Positions 35,452 through 46,303 of a stretch of DNA of 64,000 bases are shown here, in pieces; the stretch's first letter is position 1, and each line of letters begins with the position of its first letter. This stretch comes from Gnetum montanum. Its lineage: Eukaryota > Streptophyta > Gnetopsida > Gnetales > Gnetaceae. The position numbers and the translations under genes are program-made. The stretch spans positions 740,543 through 804,542 of the forward strand of contig MNCI01025089.1 in the NCBI GenBank assembly GCA_015680685.1. Reading direction: 5' to 3'. The notes below the pieces were generated by a model. It was not told the origin of the DNA, did not search any database, and was given only the letters and a program-made list of their open reading frames with translations.

Positions 35452-35690
35452 TGATTGCTTATGGTGGTTAATGGTTGTCAACGAGGCCCTATTAACTAGG
35501 CCTTGTTAACTTAGTGTATAAATCATATATATACCACTATGCACTTAGAAATTTTTTGTCATTTACTCATAACACCTAAGGAGTTTTGTAGTTTTTCAAA
35601 GCCCAAAACCTTGCAGAGCCCTTAACTTTCCAACTGTTTATCCAAATCACTCCTTTCTTCAACCCTGCACTTACTGAAAGTAAGCTCTTT
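35452..35690 (+). repeat. 3' LTR of Gypsy F, U3 portion
   Basis: Begins TGATTGCTTATGG and shares the U3 signature ACGAGGCCC...ACTAGGCCTTGTTAAC with the 5' LTR, followed by GTATAAATC as a candidate TATA. Similarity fades by about 35690; the end is approximate. Confidence 0.55.
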
Positions 35691-38555
35691 ATAATGGGGG
35701 CCACAAACCTTAAGGTTTTTGATGAAAAATTTTAAAAAAATTTATAACTCCACCAAAGGATTAATAACCTTAACAACATATAAACATCAACTTTTTCAAT
35801 AGTTAACCCTTCCAACAACCTTTGGTATTATACACAAGTAAAATAATAATTAGAGTAATTAAATTAGCTATAATCACAACTTAGCCAAAGTGTAACTATC
35901 CTTAAGAGATAAATGTATTCCAATTACTTCATGTTACACAACAATGACTAACCCATGGTTTAATTGGGATTATAGATGCCACCAAAATAGAAATTCCCAT
36001 AGGAAGGAGAATCCTCTCAACCAAGGGAGAAATGGCATAGAGCTAGAAGGGGCCAACAAGAACAAGTCCAAGAACTACCAAAGGCAACCCATGCAATGGA
36101 ACCTTTTCATGAGTAGCCCAAAGTGGAATCTTTCTGATAGATTCCAAAAGAAGAAGTGCCTACAAAATAATCAAAACAAGGAGCAGTTCCTAGACCCACA
36201 CCAAGGCTTGAGGTCACTTTGACCTAAGCTTACCTTAACATCATCAAGTCCCAAGAAATTCAATGATCAGTTCTTCAAAAGATCAAGTTTGGGCCATTCC
36301 TATAAAAAGCTCCAAAAAATGTTAAAACTCAAATGTTAAAGCTCCAACCTCTCCTATGTGGCCAATCATCACATCTAGTGGTGAATGGTACATATGGGAG
36401 ACATATCTCTTCTAGAGTAATCAAAGGTTAGGGTCCATAGTCAAGATCAAGGACATTCAAGTGTCCTACTTGGTCAAAGCTATCGCATAAGCATTAGGGT
36501 TTCTTGACACTGGAATACAATTGGAAAAAGTATTAATGAAACGTGATCCTAAGGCTAAGAAGCAGTGGACTCAGTGGTGCTATGGGGTTGACCATAAGAA
36601 GTATGACATGATCGCACTGGTAGAGTGCATCTATTTTAAAATCACAGCCTATCACCTCAATCCAGCAATGAGGCCTAGTAAGGTAACTATCAGTTTTTCC
36701 CATGCATGCATCCCTCTAAGAAAAACACTTCTTGTCAACCTTCCACAAATGCTCTACTTGAAGATCAACAAGCATTTTGAAGAAAATGAACATGGAAGGA
36801 AAGCCCTACCCTTTCCATGCCTCATTTGAAAACTTTGAAGAAGGGCAGGAATCACCCACTACTCCAATGATACAATTATACATACTCCTTCGGCCTCATT
36901 ACCCAAAATAATGAAATAAAAGATGCTAATAACAACTCAAGTAGAGAAGCAGCCACCACCATTTCCCACTCAAGAAACAACATCAGAAGCCCATGCAACC
37001 ATTGAGTGCTTGTACAAAATTCAAGAATATCTCTTGAGCAAGCAAGAGAATTGTGTAGGAATGAGTGGAATAGATACATCTATATATAGACCAACAATGA
37101 GTCACCTTAATGAAGTGGATTGAGCAATTAGCTAGATGGAATGGGGTGGATCAATTTTCTCTACCCAACAAATGTAGCTACCTATGAGATTGGATCCCAG
37201 TGCTCAATAGGTGATAGTGTTCTTATCTCAACACCATTTATTCCTAGAAATATCTAAGAATGCTACCACCTTCTTGGTGCATTTGGAAAAAGGCAAAGGG
37301 GAAACTTTCTTGGTGATGTAACACCAAGGGTAGGAAACAGAGGTTAAAGTTATTGCTGACCATGTAGTTGAAGCACTAAATGCATCCATAGTGTCTGTAC
37401 TAGATGTATTTGCACTTCTAAATGTGTAGAAATTCATAGGCATGGTTAGAAAAAAGGTTAAATGTAGCCCATTATGAATATTTTCTGAAATGACTGGTGG
37501 AAACTAAGCAATTGATTCCAAATATCTTCAATTTTCCAAAAACATCACCACAACCTAGTCAGAGCTACTAGATGTAAGGGGAAAGTGCATTATTCTAGAG
37601 GAGAAACTCGAAATAGCTCAAGCATAAAATTAATTCTTGGTTGTGGAGGTTTTTGAACTAAGTGCCCACCTTGGAAATCCCAGAATCCTCAATCTAGCAA
37701 TAATAAGAGATGAAGCTTTCCAAGAACTTCAAGAATGATTTAGGAAGGTTGAGGAGGAGGTAGTAATGAACATCTTCAGCTAGTTCATAGTTGAAGCAAA
37801 AACATATTCAATTCAAAAGGACTTGGCTCAAATGTGCCAAGATAATGAAACTCTCATTGCCCAAAATCATTGCCTATGCAATGTTAATGCCCAGAAGGAA
37901 GAGATGTAAGAATATATTCATCAACAGTAGGAGCAACTTGCTACGGTGAGCACTGAATTGAGGAGATTGGCCATAGAGAATTAAAATGTGTCAATGGAGG
38001 AAGTTTATGTCTTGCACTAGAAGTCTACCATCGAGATCGCCATCTAGAAGAATGAGGTCCTTAAGTTCAAAAAATAAAGAATCACTATAGAGACAAAGTT
38101 ATCCCACAAAAACAAGTTAACAAGAAACACATGCAAATGGCAAAGGAAAAAATAAATGAATCCATCTAGTAACTTCAATAAGGAAGAGATGTTTGACAAC
38201 CAATCATTGATGGGATTGATGCCTATAACAAAGCAGACATCTGCTTGAAGGAGTTGAAAATAGAAGATATGATAGAGTATATCAAGTTGGCCAATCTCTA
38301 TTACGTAAACCTAGTAATGCTAAGTACCAAATGACCAGGGTCAGAGTTGGAGAAACAAGTGGCTAGCTCATATTTGTTATATGAGGTAGAGTTTAAGCAC
38401 CATAAAGACACCAAGCAGAAGCTTGAGATTGCAAACACTAAACTCAAAGGTCTTAGAGCATGGTTTACCAATCAACAATCAACTACTGAGAACTTAGCCA
38501 AATGGATGAATTCAACTACTTGATAATTCAAGTGGCCATGCTTCCCATAATTTAT
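35691..38555 (+). pseudogene. Unidentified insert with a degenerate long ORF
   Basis: About 2.9 kb separates the two parts of F's 3' LTR. Plus-strand open pieces at 35944-36222 (rich in N, Q, K, R), 36521-36829 (WTQWCYGVDHKKYDMIALVE, LPQMLYLKINKHF) and 36923-37123 lie on one line that stays largely readable, with stops, to about 38500. The 37750-38150 part (QKDLAQMCQDNETLIAQNHC, QLATVSTELRRLAIEN, NEVLKFKK) has the heptad look of a coiled coil. I do not recognise the family. It could be the gag-like ORF of a non-autonomous retroelement, but no LTR, primer site or target duplication of its own is seen. Confidence 0.45.
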
Positions 38556-39097
38556 GTGTTAAATGTTTTCAATTATTTATTAAATTTATTTATTTATTTA
38601 TTAAGTATTTTTAGTAATTAAGGTAATGAAGTAATTAAATAAGATAATCTAGATAGATTAAACACATAAGTATGACCACTTCGAGCGTAAGACGTATTTG
38701 CTTGGTAATCCCAATAGCATTATTACTTGGTATGCCTAGTAGTAGATACATGTGTTTAGGACATGTACAAAAAGTGGGACTAGATACTTATGTTAGAACT
38801 AGTTAGACATTAGTTAATTAGTTAAATTAAATTAGTTAGTCCAACTACATTATTTATCTTTAAGCATTGAAACCATAAAAACACAAAGTGATAAAAATCA
38901 AATGCCTCAATTACACTTAACCATACCAGTGTACATCACAAGGGTAATTGGGAAGACAATGATTGACCTTAAGGCAAGATTCACTTCCTAGAAGACTAGT
39001 ACATTAGAAATGATAAAGTTCATAGAATTCAATCGGATCATGCATGAATGGTTTGTGATTCATATGGTTGGACGTAGGGGTACGTCGCCACTCATCA
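38556..39097 (+). repeat. 3' LTR of Gypsy F, U5 portion
   Basis: Contains GCTTGGTAATCCC, AGTAGATACATGTG and ACTAGTTAGACATTAG and ends GTACGTCGCCACTCATCA, all matching the end of 26886-27600. The 5' LTR lacks the GACCACTTCGAGCG...GCTTGGTAATCCC segment kept here and in C, D and G, so the 5' copy has an internal deletion. Confidence 0.8.
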
Positions 39098-39480
39098 ATG
39101 ACCAATACAAGTACCTCTTTAAAATTTGATGAAGTTGTATGATGATTAATAATTGAAGAAAATTGAAGAGAGTGCTCTAAGCTTGAACCTACTGAAGCAT
39201 TGGTAATTAAAGGACAATGAAAATATTAATTGAGTAAATATTTTCGTAAGAATAACTCTAAATTAAAAAAAGTTGTTGATGATGCTCCCAAAAGAAAACC
39301 AAAGTGTTGAATTATGGGAAGCATGGCCACTTGAAGAGGAATTACAAATTTCTAATGAAAAAGGAGAAATATGTTGATTTTGTTCTTCTAAGAAAGATGT
39401 TGATGAAGAAATACTAGACTTGTATGTAGTCATTATTGAAAGTAACTATAATTGTAATTACTAGTATATTGTTTTGAGTG
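39098..39480 (+). pseudogene. Copia E gag, second part with zinc knuckle
   Basis: STSLKFDEVV continues the gag text broken at 26885. EALVIKGQ is followed by a basic spacer, then PKC.NYGKHGHLKRNYKFLM (about 39297-39360), the CCHC nucleic-acid-binding knuckle with its second cysteine mutated. Stops are present. Confidence 0.82.
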
Positions 39481-40840
39481 CTTCATATAGCTTTACACCT
39501 AGAAACGAAAAGTTTTCTGAATATCATAAAGCTATGTTTGCTCCTATCTTTCCTGGGAATGATGAAGCTTGTATAGTTAATAGCTATAGGAAAGTCATTG
39601 TATAATGGTAAAATAATTATAATTCTCAAGGTATATCATGTCCTTGAGCTCACTAAAGACTTATTATCTATTATAGATTTTGATGAATTTCACCTATTTG
39701 TATTATTTGGAAATAAGAGATGGAGAATTGTACAGTGAAAGTTTATCATAGCTATAGGATATAGAGAAGAAAGTAGGAGACTATACTAGTTTGATGGTGT
39801 ATAGTGGCTAGAAAAAATGAAGTCCTTCATGCTCAAAAAGAAAACTTCCCCATGAATCTATAGCATAAAATACTTGGGCATGTGGGAGAAAAGTATATGC
39901 AATTTTTTTTTTAGAAAAAGGGTGTAATTAAAGGTAATGCCAAGGATCATTTATCTCTATAAATGTTTCTTAAATAAAAAACTACATTGTTTGAGATTTC
40001 TTGAAAATACTAAAAGAGCTAAAAATCCATTGGATCTAGTTCATAGTGATGTGTTTCATCCTATTTTAGTAACTTCACTATCTAGTTCTGAATATTATGG
40101 TCCTTTCATAAATGATTATTACAAGAAAGTATGTATTTACTTCATGAAATTCAAGTATGATGTCTTTGATAAATTCAAGGAATACAAAGCTTTTGTTCAG
40201 AACTAGTTTGACAAAAGAATTAAAGCCCTCAGAGCATATAATCATGGGGAATTCTATTTTGATGAATTTAAAAGGTTTGGTAAGACTCATAGTATTTTCA
40301 GGCAGAAGAGCATTCTACGCACTCCACAACAAAATGCAGTTATATAATCAATGAATAGAACCCTCTTGGAATGAGTTTAGTATAGGCTTAGTGATGCTTT
40401 TCTTGAAAATAAATTTTGGGTAGAAGTTGTGATGACATCTTACTACTTAATCAACAAAATGCCCTCATCATCATTGGATGGTATAATCCAACAAGAGATA
40501 TGTTCTGTTAATAAATTTTCATATTAAATCATTGAAGAGCATTTGGAAGTATAGCTTATTATCATATATCTAAAAAATCTAGATGTATTTTTCTTGGATA
40601 TAGCCATGGGGTAAAAGATATAATCTATGCAATCCTTGTGCTAACAAAATTTTTTATAGTAAAGATGTGGTGTTTATGGAATCATCTTAGCCTGACAAAA
40701 TTCAGGATAAGAATCTAGAAAAAACTCACTATGATATTAACCAAGAATCAACTACACAAAAAGTTGATGATGAATCTAATGGTGGAAAATATTTTCCTTA
40801 AGAAGAAGATCAACCATTAAGAAGGTCAAGTCAAGTAAGA
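39481..40840 (+). pseudogene. Copia E protease/integrase
   Basis: SFTPRNEKFSEYHK and PGNDEACIV match the protease/GAG-pre-integrase lead, and YHVLELTKDLLSI the conserved core that follows. The integrase runs 39937-40206 (NPLDLVHSDVF then SSEYYGPFINDYYKKVCIYF) and on to IKALRAYNHGEFYFDEF, SILRTPQQNAV, LLE and VVMTSYYLINKMPSSSLDG (to about 40480). The catalytic aspartates and the glutamate region are partly recognisable, with frameshifts. Confidence 0.85.
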
Positions 40841-41740
40841 TGAATATGTGAGTATTTACATTCATATGTTTTGTGTATTAGTGGCACTACTCAAAACTAT
40901 AAGAAGCTTAAAATTCAATAGTTAGTAAAGCTTAGAAAAATGATATGAATGAGGAAATGATATCACTAATGAAAACTAAAAAGACATTGAACTTGTTAAA
41001 CTTCCTCCTAGAAAAAAACTTGTTGGGTGTAGATGGCATTTTAGGGAAAAGGAGGGAGGAGTATACAAGGCAAGGATAGTAGTAAAAGGATACTCTCAAA
41101 AGGAGGATACTAACTATGGAAAAGTTTTTGTAGTAGTTGTAAAGTTAACATCCATAAGATCTCTAATGTCCTTTGTGGATGCTTTAGTTCTTGAACTTGA
41201 ATAGATAAATGTTAAGATTGCATCTCTTTATGTAGATCTTGATGAAGAAATCTACATGCAACAACCTAAAGGCTATGTAGATAAAGGTAAAGAGAACATG
41301 GTATGTCACTTGATGAAATCTTTGTATGGATTGAAACAATCCCCTGTGATATGATATAAGACATTTGATTCTGGTATGATAAGGTTTGATTTTATAATGG
41401 CTAATAATGATCCTTGTATCTATCTAAAGAAAGATTTACAAATCTATTTGATACTACTATTATATGTTGATGATATGTTAACAGTAGGGAACAATATGTA
41501 AGAATTCACTAAGCTAAAATGCTACATATCATCTCAATTTTAAATGAAGAACTTTGGTGTTAGAAAGAAAATCTTGAGCATGGAAATTAAAAGAGATAGA
41601 AAAAGGCAAAAAACATAGCTTAGTCAATCTACATATATTAATAAAGTTTTAGAAAAGCCCATTTAAAGTTTTAGTCAAGAAACTTTTGTTTATGGTTCTA
41701 ACGGTGAAACTTTTTGCAAGTTAATGCAAATCACTTTAGG
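40841..41740 (+). pseudogene. Copia E reverse transcriptase, truncated before RNase H
   Basis: LVGCRWHFREKEGGVYKARI with VVKGYSQKEDTNYGKVFVVV (41020-41150), then RSLMSFVDALVLELE, ASLYVDLDEEIYMQQPKGY, VCHLMKSLYGLKQSP (41220-41345), DPCIYLKKDLQIYLILLLYV with YVDDM (YVDD at 41463-41474, catalytic), and ISSQF.MKNFG (41510-41560). Compared with full Copia pol, RNase H and the 3' LTR are missing; similarity stops near 41700. Relatively few stops, so the RT frame is easy to follow. Confidence 0.88.
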
Positions 41741-41874
41741 TGATGTAAAGTTAATTTATAGTAGTCCCTTGTAATGGTGGGACTAATGAAAATTGCCTGA
41801 ACAATAGTAGGATCATGAAAAAAAAATAATAAACTGAAAAAAGAGGTCCAACTCCATTCGCTCATGTAATGAAA

Positions 41875-42161
41875 NNNNNNNNNNNNNNNNNNNNNNNNNN
41901 NNNNNNNNNNNNNNNNNNNNNNNNNNNNNNNNNNNNNNNNNNNNNNNNNNNNNNNNNNNNNNNNNNNNNNNNNNNNNNNNNNNNNNNNNNNNNNNNNNNN
42001 NNNNNNNNNNNNNNNNNNNNNNNNNNNNNNNNNNNNNNNNNNNNNNNNNNNNNNNNNNNNNNNNNNNNNNNNNNNNNNNNNNNNNNNNNNNNNNNNNNNN
42101 NNNNNNNNNNNNNNNNNNNNNNNNNNNNNNNNNNNNNNNNNNNNNNNNNNNNNNNNNNNNN
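41875..42161. other. Assembly gap (287 N)
   Basis: Run of N. ORFs reported across it are artefacts of reading N as open. The right flank is a short tandem repeat, which may be why the assembly failed here. Confidence 0.99.
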
Positions 42162-42320
42162 TGTCTTTTGCATTTATGATACATAGTCCAGGAGAACCTC
42201 CTCTCACATTATGTGTCTTTTGCATTTATAATACACCGCATAGGAAATATGAGCTTCATTTATGTTGTCTTTTTTGCATTAGCAGTCTAGAAAAACTCCT
42301 CGTTGCACAAGACACCTCAA
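42162..42320. repeat. About 50-bp tandem repeat, three degenerate copies
   Basis: TGTCTTTTGCATTTAT occurs at 42162 and 42212, and a diverged TGTCTTTTTTGCATTAG near 42266. Each is followed by an AGTCCAGGAGAACCTCCT-like segment at least in copies one and three. The array probably runs into the N gap. Confidence 0.65.
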
Positions 42321-42770
42321 CCTCAAGCAGTTGAACTTTTTGATATATAAGTGATTAATAATAGACTCATCAACATCAGCCCTGACGTTTTTTGTAATGT
42401 AATCCCTGAAAAAGAAGTTCTACCCACCCGCCTACCCATGTGATCACAATCCAGTTAACAAAACGTACAAGACGTACGCGAGTAGAGTAGATGGTTGATA
42501 GCATAGAATCTTGATAACAGAGGCCGATGATGCAGTCAAGATTGGAGAAAGGTTACCAGCTGGTCTTAGACACAAACAAAGAGGGAGATGATTATCCAAG
42601 GTATAGTTAAATAAATTACTACGAAAAGCCTTTATATCTTTACATCTTTTCAGGGAGATGTGCTGATGGTCCGGCACGGAAGCAAAAGAAAGTCGATTTA
42701 AACCGTGCGTCGCAGGATCAATTTAAACTGTGTCCGTCTGTGTGTGTGTTTTGCGCGAATTTCCCAAGCC
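42321..42770. other. Upstream flank of the DUF247 gene, CpG-containing
   Basis: No ORF is supported. CG dinucleotides are noticeably more frequent from about 42430 on (GACGTACGCG, CCCGCC, CCGGCACGG, GTGCGTCGC) than in the flanking transposons, as expected for host gene-space that has not been methylated and deaminated. It probably holds the former promoter, but no confident TATA box was assigned. Confidence 0.4.
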
Positions 42771-44645
42771 ATGGCTCAAGGAGATGGGCATGTAGGTATG
42801 AGAAGATGTGGAGGCAGTATTTGCAGAAACAAGGAGCGTGGCCCCTGCATTTTTGAGAGTGCCTGAGCTTTTGAAAGAGCGGAAGACAGCTGGTTATTAT
42901 GTTCCTCAGCTGGTTGGGTTGGGTCCATACCATCATCACCAATCCAACCCTAACTTCGATCTCAGATCTCACAAACTCAAGACGTTTGACAACGTTCTAT
43001 ACAGATGGCTGGCACATCAGGGTTTAGAAGCCACGCCTGAATCTGACAGATTTGCTCCAACAACTACGTGGTTTTCTGAGCTCTTTGGAACCGGAAATTA
43101 TATCTTCCTACTCTGGAGACTTTGATTTTGTTGAGGAAGCCTTCATTTTGGGTGCTGTTTTCCTTCTGCAAATGTGCATGTGTTTCATGGGCCACAACAG
43201 CAGCGATGGTTTGTATCCCCTCTTTGATGATAGAACTTTGCAGACGTCTGTGGGGTTGGCAGTGTGAGAGAGATTTGTTCAAAAAGGAAAATCAGATTCC
43301 GTTGTTTCTCCTACAAGAGTTAAGCAACCGGAAAGTCCTGTTCCAGAAGGGCAACACAGAGACTCTCAGTTGCTTTTTTGCTTCCTTGATCTATGGATTA
43401 TTTCCAATCAAGGTGGAGGTAAATATTCTATCGATGCTCCTGAAGCATGACCACCAATATCGACACTTGTTAGAAGGTGTATCGCTGCATTGTGAAATCC
43501 ATCCGGACTATCTGTAGATCTCTCCCTACAATTTACCACTTACAAATATATATGTTTTACAATTGAATGATCAAGTAACGTAGCTGCCAATAAATTTTTT
43601 GCTTATGTAATTATCGTTTATTTTTAACCTTGTTACAATAAAATAGGGGCCATTCATATCTTTACGAAAAGCTAGAACTTTATTTATTTGCAATAGATTT
43701 CTTAAAACAAGAATGCAACCCCATCTCTTTGCACATCAACAAATCTAAAAAATCATGCTTATAGATTATATGAAATAGAAATTGCTTCGAGTCTTCTTCC
43801 AATGTATATTATGCAATTTATATTTTCTATCACACTCAACATCTAGTTAAGCTTTTGCATTTCTGATGTTTATATTTTTTTAAAAAAATTGTTTTAAGCC
43901 CTTCTGCCATTTATGTTTCTTTTTAAAATTATCTTCAACACCGTATAGAATAAGGCTAATTGCTGTTGCGTAAAATTTACGCTCATTATAATGTATAAAA
44001 ACATCCTTACAATGAGGACAAAGCTGCTCAAGATTGGCAGAGCTCCAGATTTTGGAGATTCTGTTTTTCTAAACGCAAAACGACTGAATCTGGGGAACCG
44101 GATGAGCTGCTTTGGACTATGCCAACAGCAAAAGAGCTAAGGAGGAATTATTATGAAGGCATCATACAACAACAACCAACTGTGCCTTAAGGAAGTATGG
44201 TTTGGGCTGAGGGCTTATCTGCATCTTCTCCAGCTTCACTTACATGATAACTCCGAAATGATGTTGAGAAACGTCATGGCATTTGAATAATTTTGCAAGG
44301 AACATTGCCTAGAAAAGGGTGAAAGATTCTCATCCAGATGCAGCTGTTCTGATGAAGGCAGTCGTTATACGAAATGGACTTAAAAATGAGAAGGCTGTTG
44401 TCAATCTTATTCAGAGCCTCGGCACGTTCAGGGCCGGGTACGTGGAGGGCGTCAACATGCAAATCGTAAGGAAAACCATGGAATTCTACAACAGGTCCAC
44501 GAGAGTCAGACTTTACAGGATCGTTGAGGCTTGTCTCCCAAAGCCATTCTTTATCTTCGCAGCCCTTGCTGGGTTTATCCTTTATGGAAGTACCCTTGTT
44601 GAAAAGGTTTACCATCTCACATCTGTGAAACATGGTCCATGAGAG
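42771..44645 (+). pseudogene. DUF247-family plant protein, frameshifted
   Basis: Plant-specific DUF247 proteins have an unknown biochemical role and end in a membrane helix. A plausible start is ATG at 42771 (GCCATGG context), but its frame is soon lost. Recognisable pieces in order: FLRVPELLKERKTAGYYVPQ and LVGLGPYHHH (42850-42940, the family's N-terminal signature), SHKLKTF; a second frame with DFDFVEEAFILGAVFLLQ (43110-43170); a third with CERDLFKKENQIPLFLLQEL (43262-43325, matches the DLLLLENQIPFFVL motif) to HQYRHLLEG (43480). After an AT-rich interruption (about 43515-44030; insertion or intron) come MPTAKEL (44110), a frame with MMLRNVMAFE (44255-44285), then an open tail 44319-44642 ending in a hydrophobic helix (KPFFIFAALAGFILYGST). 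At least four frame changes, so a pseudogene or badly assembled gene. Confidence 0.82.
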
Positions 44646-46303
44646 TCTTAGATGATTGTGGCTTTTTTCTCAAAGCCATTGTTGACCTTGGTAGCCTTTC
44701 ATAGGCTCATCCTTCTTGTTTGTACTCTTGTTAAGAAGGTTTAACGTCTCTGTGAAACTAGGATGACTCAACTAGTGCAAGTATTATGATATTAAAAGTG
44801 TGTATTTGTTTAATGTTTTGATCTCTTGTACAACCTAGCATTTTTCAATAATTTAATGTCTTAGTATTTGCTAAGAGTGGTGTGCATGTGCTACCACCTT
44901 CGACATCCATTTTCATAGTGTTTCTTTATAATTTTGTTGTCTTTATTATTTGGTTTGATTCATGAGAAGTAGTAGTCATAAATAATCTTTAAGACTTATG
45001 TTTTATGAGCTCTAGATGCTTAAAAGCTTTGATTTGATGTTTGACATGATAAGAAATGTCAAGGTTAAGAGCATTTCCATAAAAGGTATAAGAGGATTAA
45101 TAGGGTCTTTAGGTACATGATCTAGTTATGGCAAAACTACCTCACTTTACAAAGTACAAATAGAATAGGGATGAACCTTTGGTGAGTGAATTGAATATAA
45201 GCTCTCTCTTCCTTTCATTCTCTTGTGTGAGGTATTAGCCTAATAGTAGGAATCCTGGCCTAGTAACCCCAAGTCATAGATTTGATTCTACTAGGGAGCA
45301 ATAACTTATAAATTGAAAAAAAATCATAAAAACAATTTTGGAACTAGTCCAATAGATCTAGGGGTCTCAATGGATATAAGTAAAAATTTTAGTTTCAATT
45401 TTAGTATTCTTATAGTGCATTTCTCTCAAGAGTTGTGAATCCTTTCAATAGTTCTCACTCATACATTCTCACAAACACTTTTACTCAAGTGATTTGATAT
45501 CATTTCTTACATTAATTCTCACAATCTATTACATGTTTCTTATAATTATGTTCTTAATTATGCTTCTCTTATATTTCTCATTAATGTTTAAGTGGTTTAT
45601 ACATATTTACTTTATAGTTTATGTTTGGACTTATGTTTATTTGTAGGCTTTAGTATTCTTCAAGGGTTTTATGTTCACTTGGCTTGAATTCATGTTTTCC
45701 CATGCATAAATTCCTTTCTAATTAAAAGGATTCACACTGATACATATTCTAAGCTAATCTATCCATCTCATTTTTTCTAGATTTCATGTTTTCTTATAGA
45801 TTTCGAGTTAAGGTTTCATACAAATGTTCTTTAATTTGATGTATGAAATTTACATCTTTGTGTTAGGCTAATATTAAACCATGAATTCCTGAATTCCATG
45901 TTTATTTACAAGATTTCATATTTACTTCATTCCTACGAGTAGATCTATATCATGCTTTAAAATTTTGCAAAAAGTTTTCTTACATTTCATGCCCTCACAT
46001 ATTCAAAGGGCTTTAAAATTCAAAGTGATATGTGTTTTAGTTAAATGATGCTCAAATCGTGTTATCTAAAGTTCATTGTCTCATGTAAAGGACTATTTTC
46101 CCCTTGATTAGGGTCTAGGCATCTTAGATTTGTAATTTCAACCTAATCTAAGAGTATTTCTTCTTATTTTTAGCAATGTGCAATCTTAGTGCAACTATTA
46201 AACAATTGTGATTAGGCTTTAGAAAAATCCAAGGCTGAAAGTTATTTTGTAGAGGGGTTACACCACATTCACATTCTAGTCACATCACCTTCACATCCAA
46301 AGC
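44646..46303. other. AT-rich intergenic sequence
   Basis: No coding similarity recognised apart from the candidate SINE head listed separately. The bases just after 44646 repeat part of the gene end (CTTCTTTCTCAAAGCCATTG-like and TTGTTAAGAAGGTTTAACGTCTC resemble 44540-44630), suggesting a small duplication of the DUF247 3' end. Confidence 0.45.
45225..45330 (+). repeat. Possible tRNA-derived SINE head
   Basis: TTAGCCTAATAGTAGG resembles a pol III A box and GATTTGATTCTACTAGGG a decayed B box (GGTTCGATTC...). Their spacing is about right and an A-rich stretch follows. This is the layout of plant tRNA-derived SINEs. The body and 3' tail cannot be defined, so the call is tentative. Confidence 0.35.

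Larger units (their letters stand above)
26886..39097 (+). mobile_element. Gypsy element F, full coding set, 3' LTR split by an insert
   Basis: Plus-strand Ty3/Gypsy copy nested in Copia E. It has a 5' LTR, primer site, gag, retropepsin, RT, RNase H, integrase, a 1.5-kb 3' non-coding region, and a 3' LTR whose U3 part (35452 to about 35690) is separated from its U5 part (about 38556-39097) by a 2.9-kb insert. Copia gag text on both sides (ends near FENIT, restarts STSLKFDEVV) shows the insertion. No clean target duplication is visible (ACTAA before, ATGAC after). Confidence 0.85.

Noticed and set aside
26886-39097. Clean 5-bp target duplication around Gypsy F
   Set aside because: ACTAA and ATGAC do not match well enough; nesting is supported by the interrupted Copia gag instead.
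41731-42225. Several long ORFs made mainly of X across the gap
   Set aside because: They exist only because N bases were read as open codons.
43513-44039. A GT-AG intron in the DUF247 gene
   Set aside because: GT and AG can be found near the right places, but splicing does not restore the reading frame and DUF247 genes usually lack introns; an insertion is as likely.
44274-44633. 119-codon minus ORF opposite the DUF247 tail
   Set aside because: The plus strand has the family match and membrane helix; the minus frame is a shadow.
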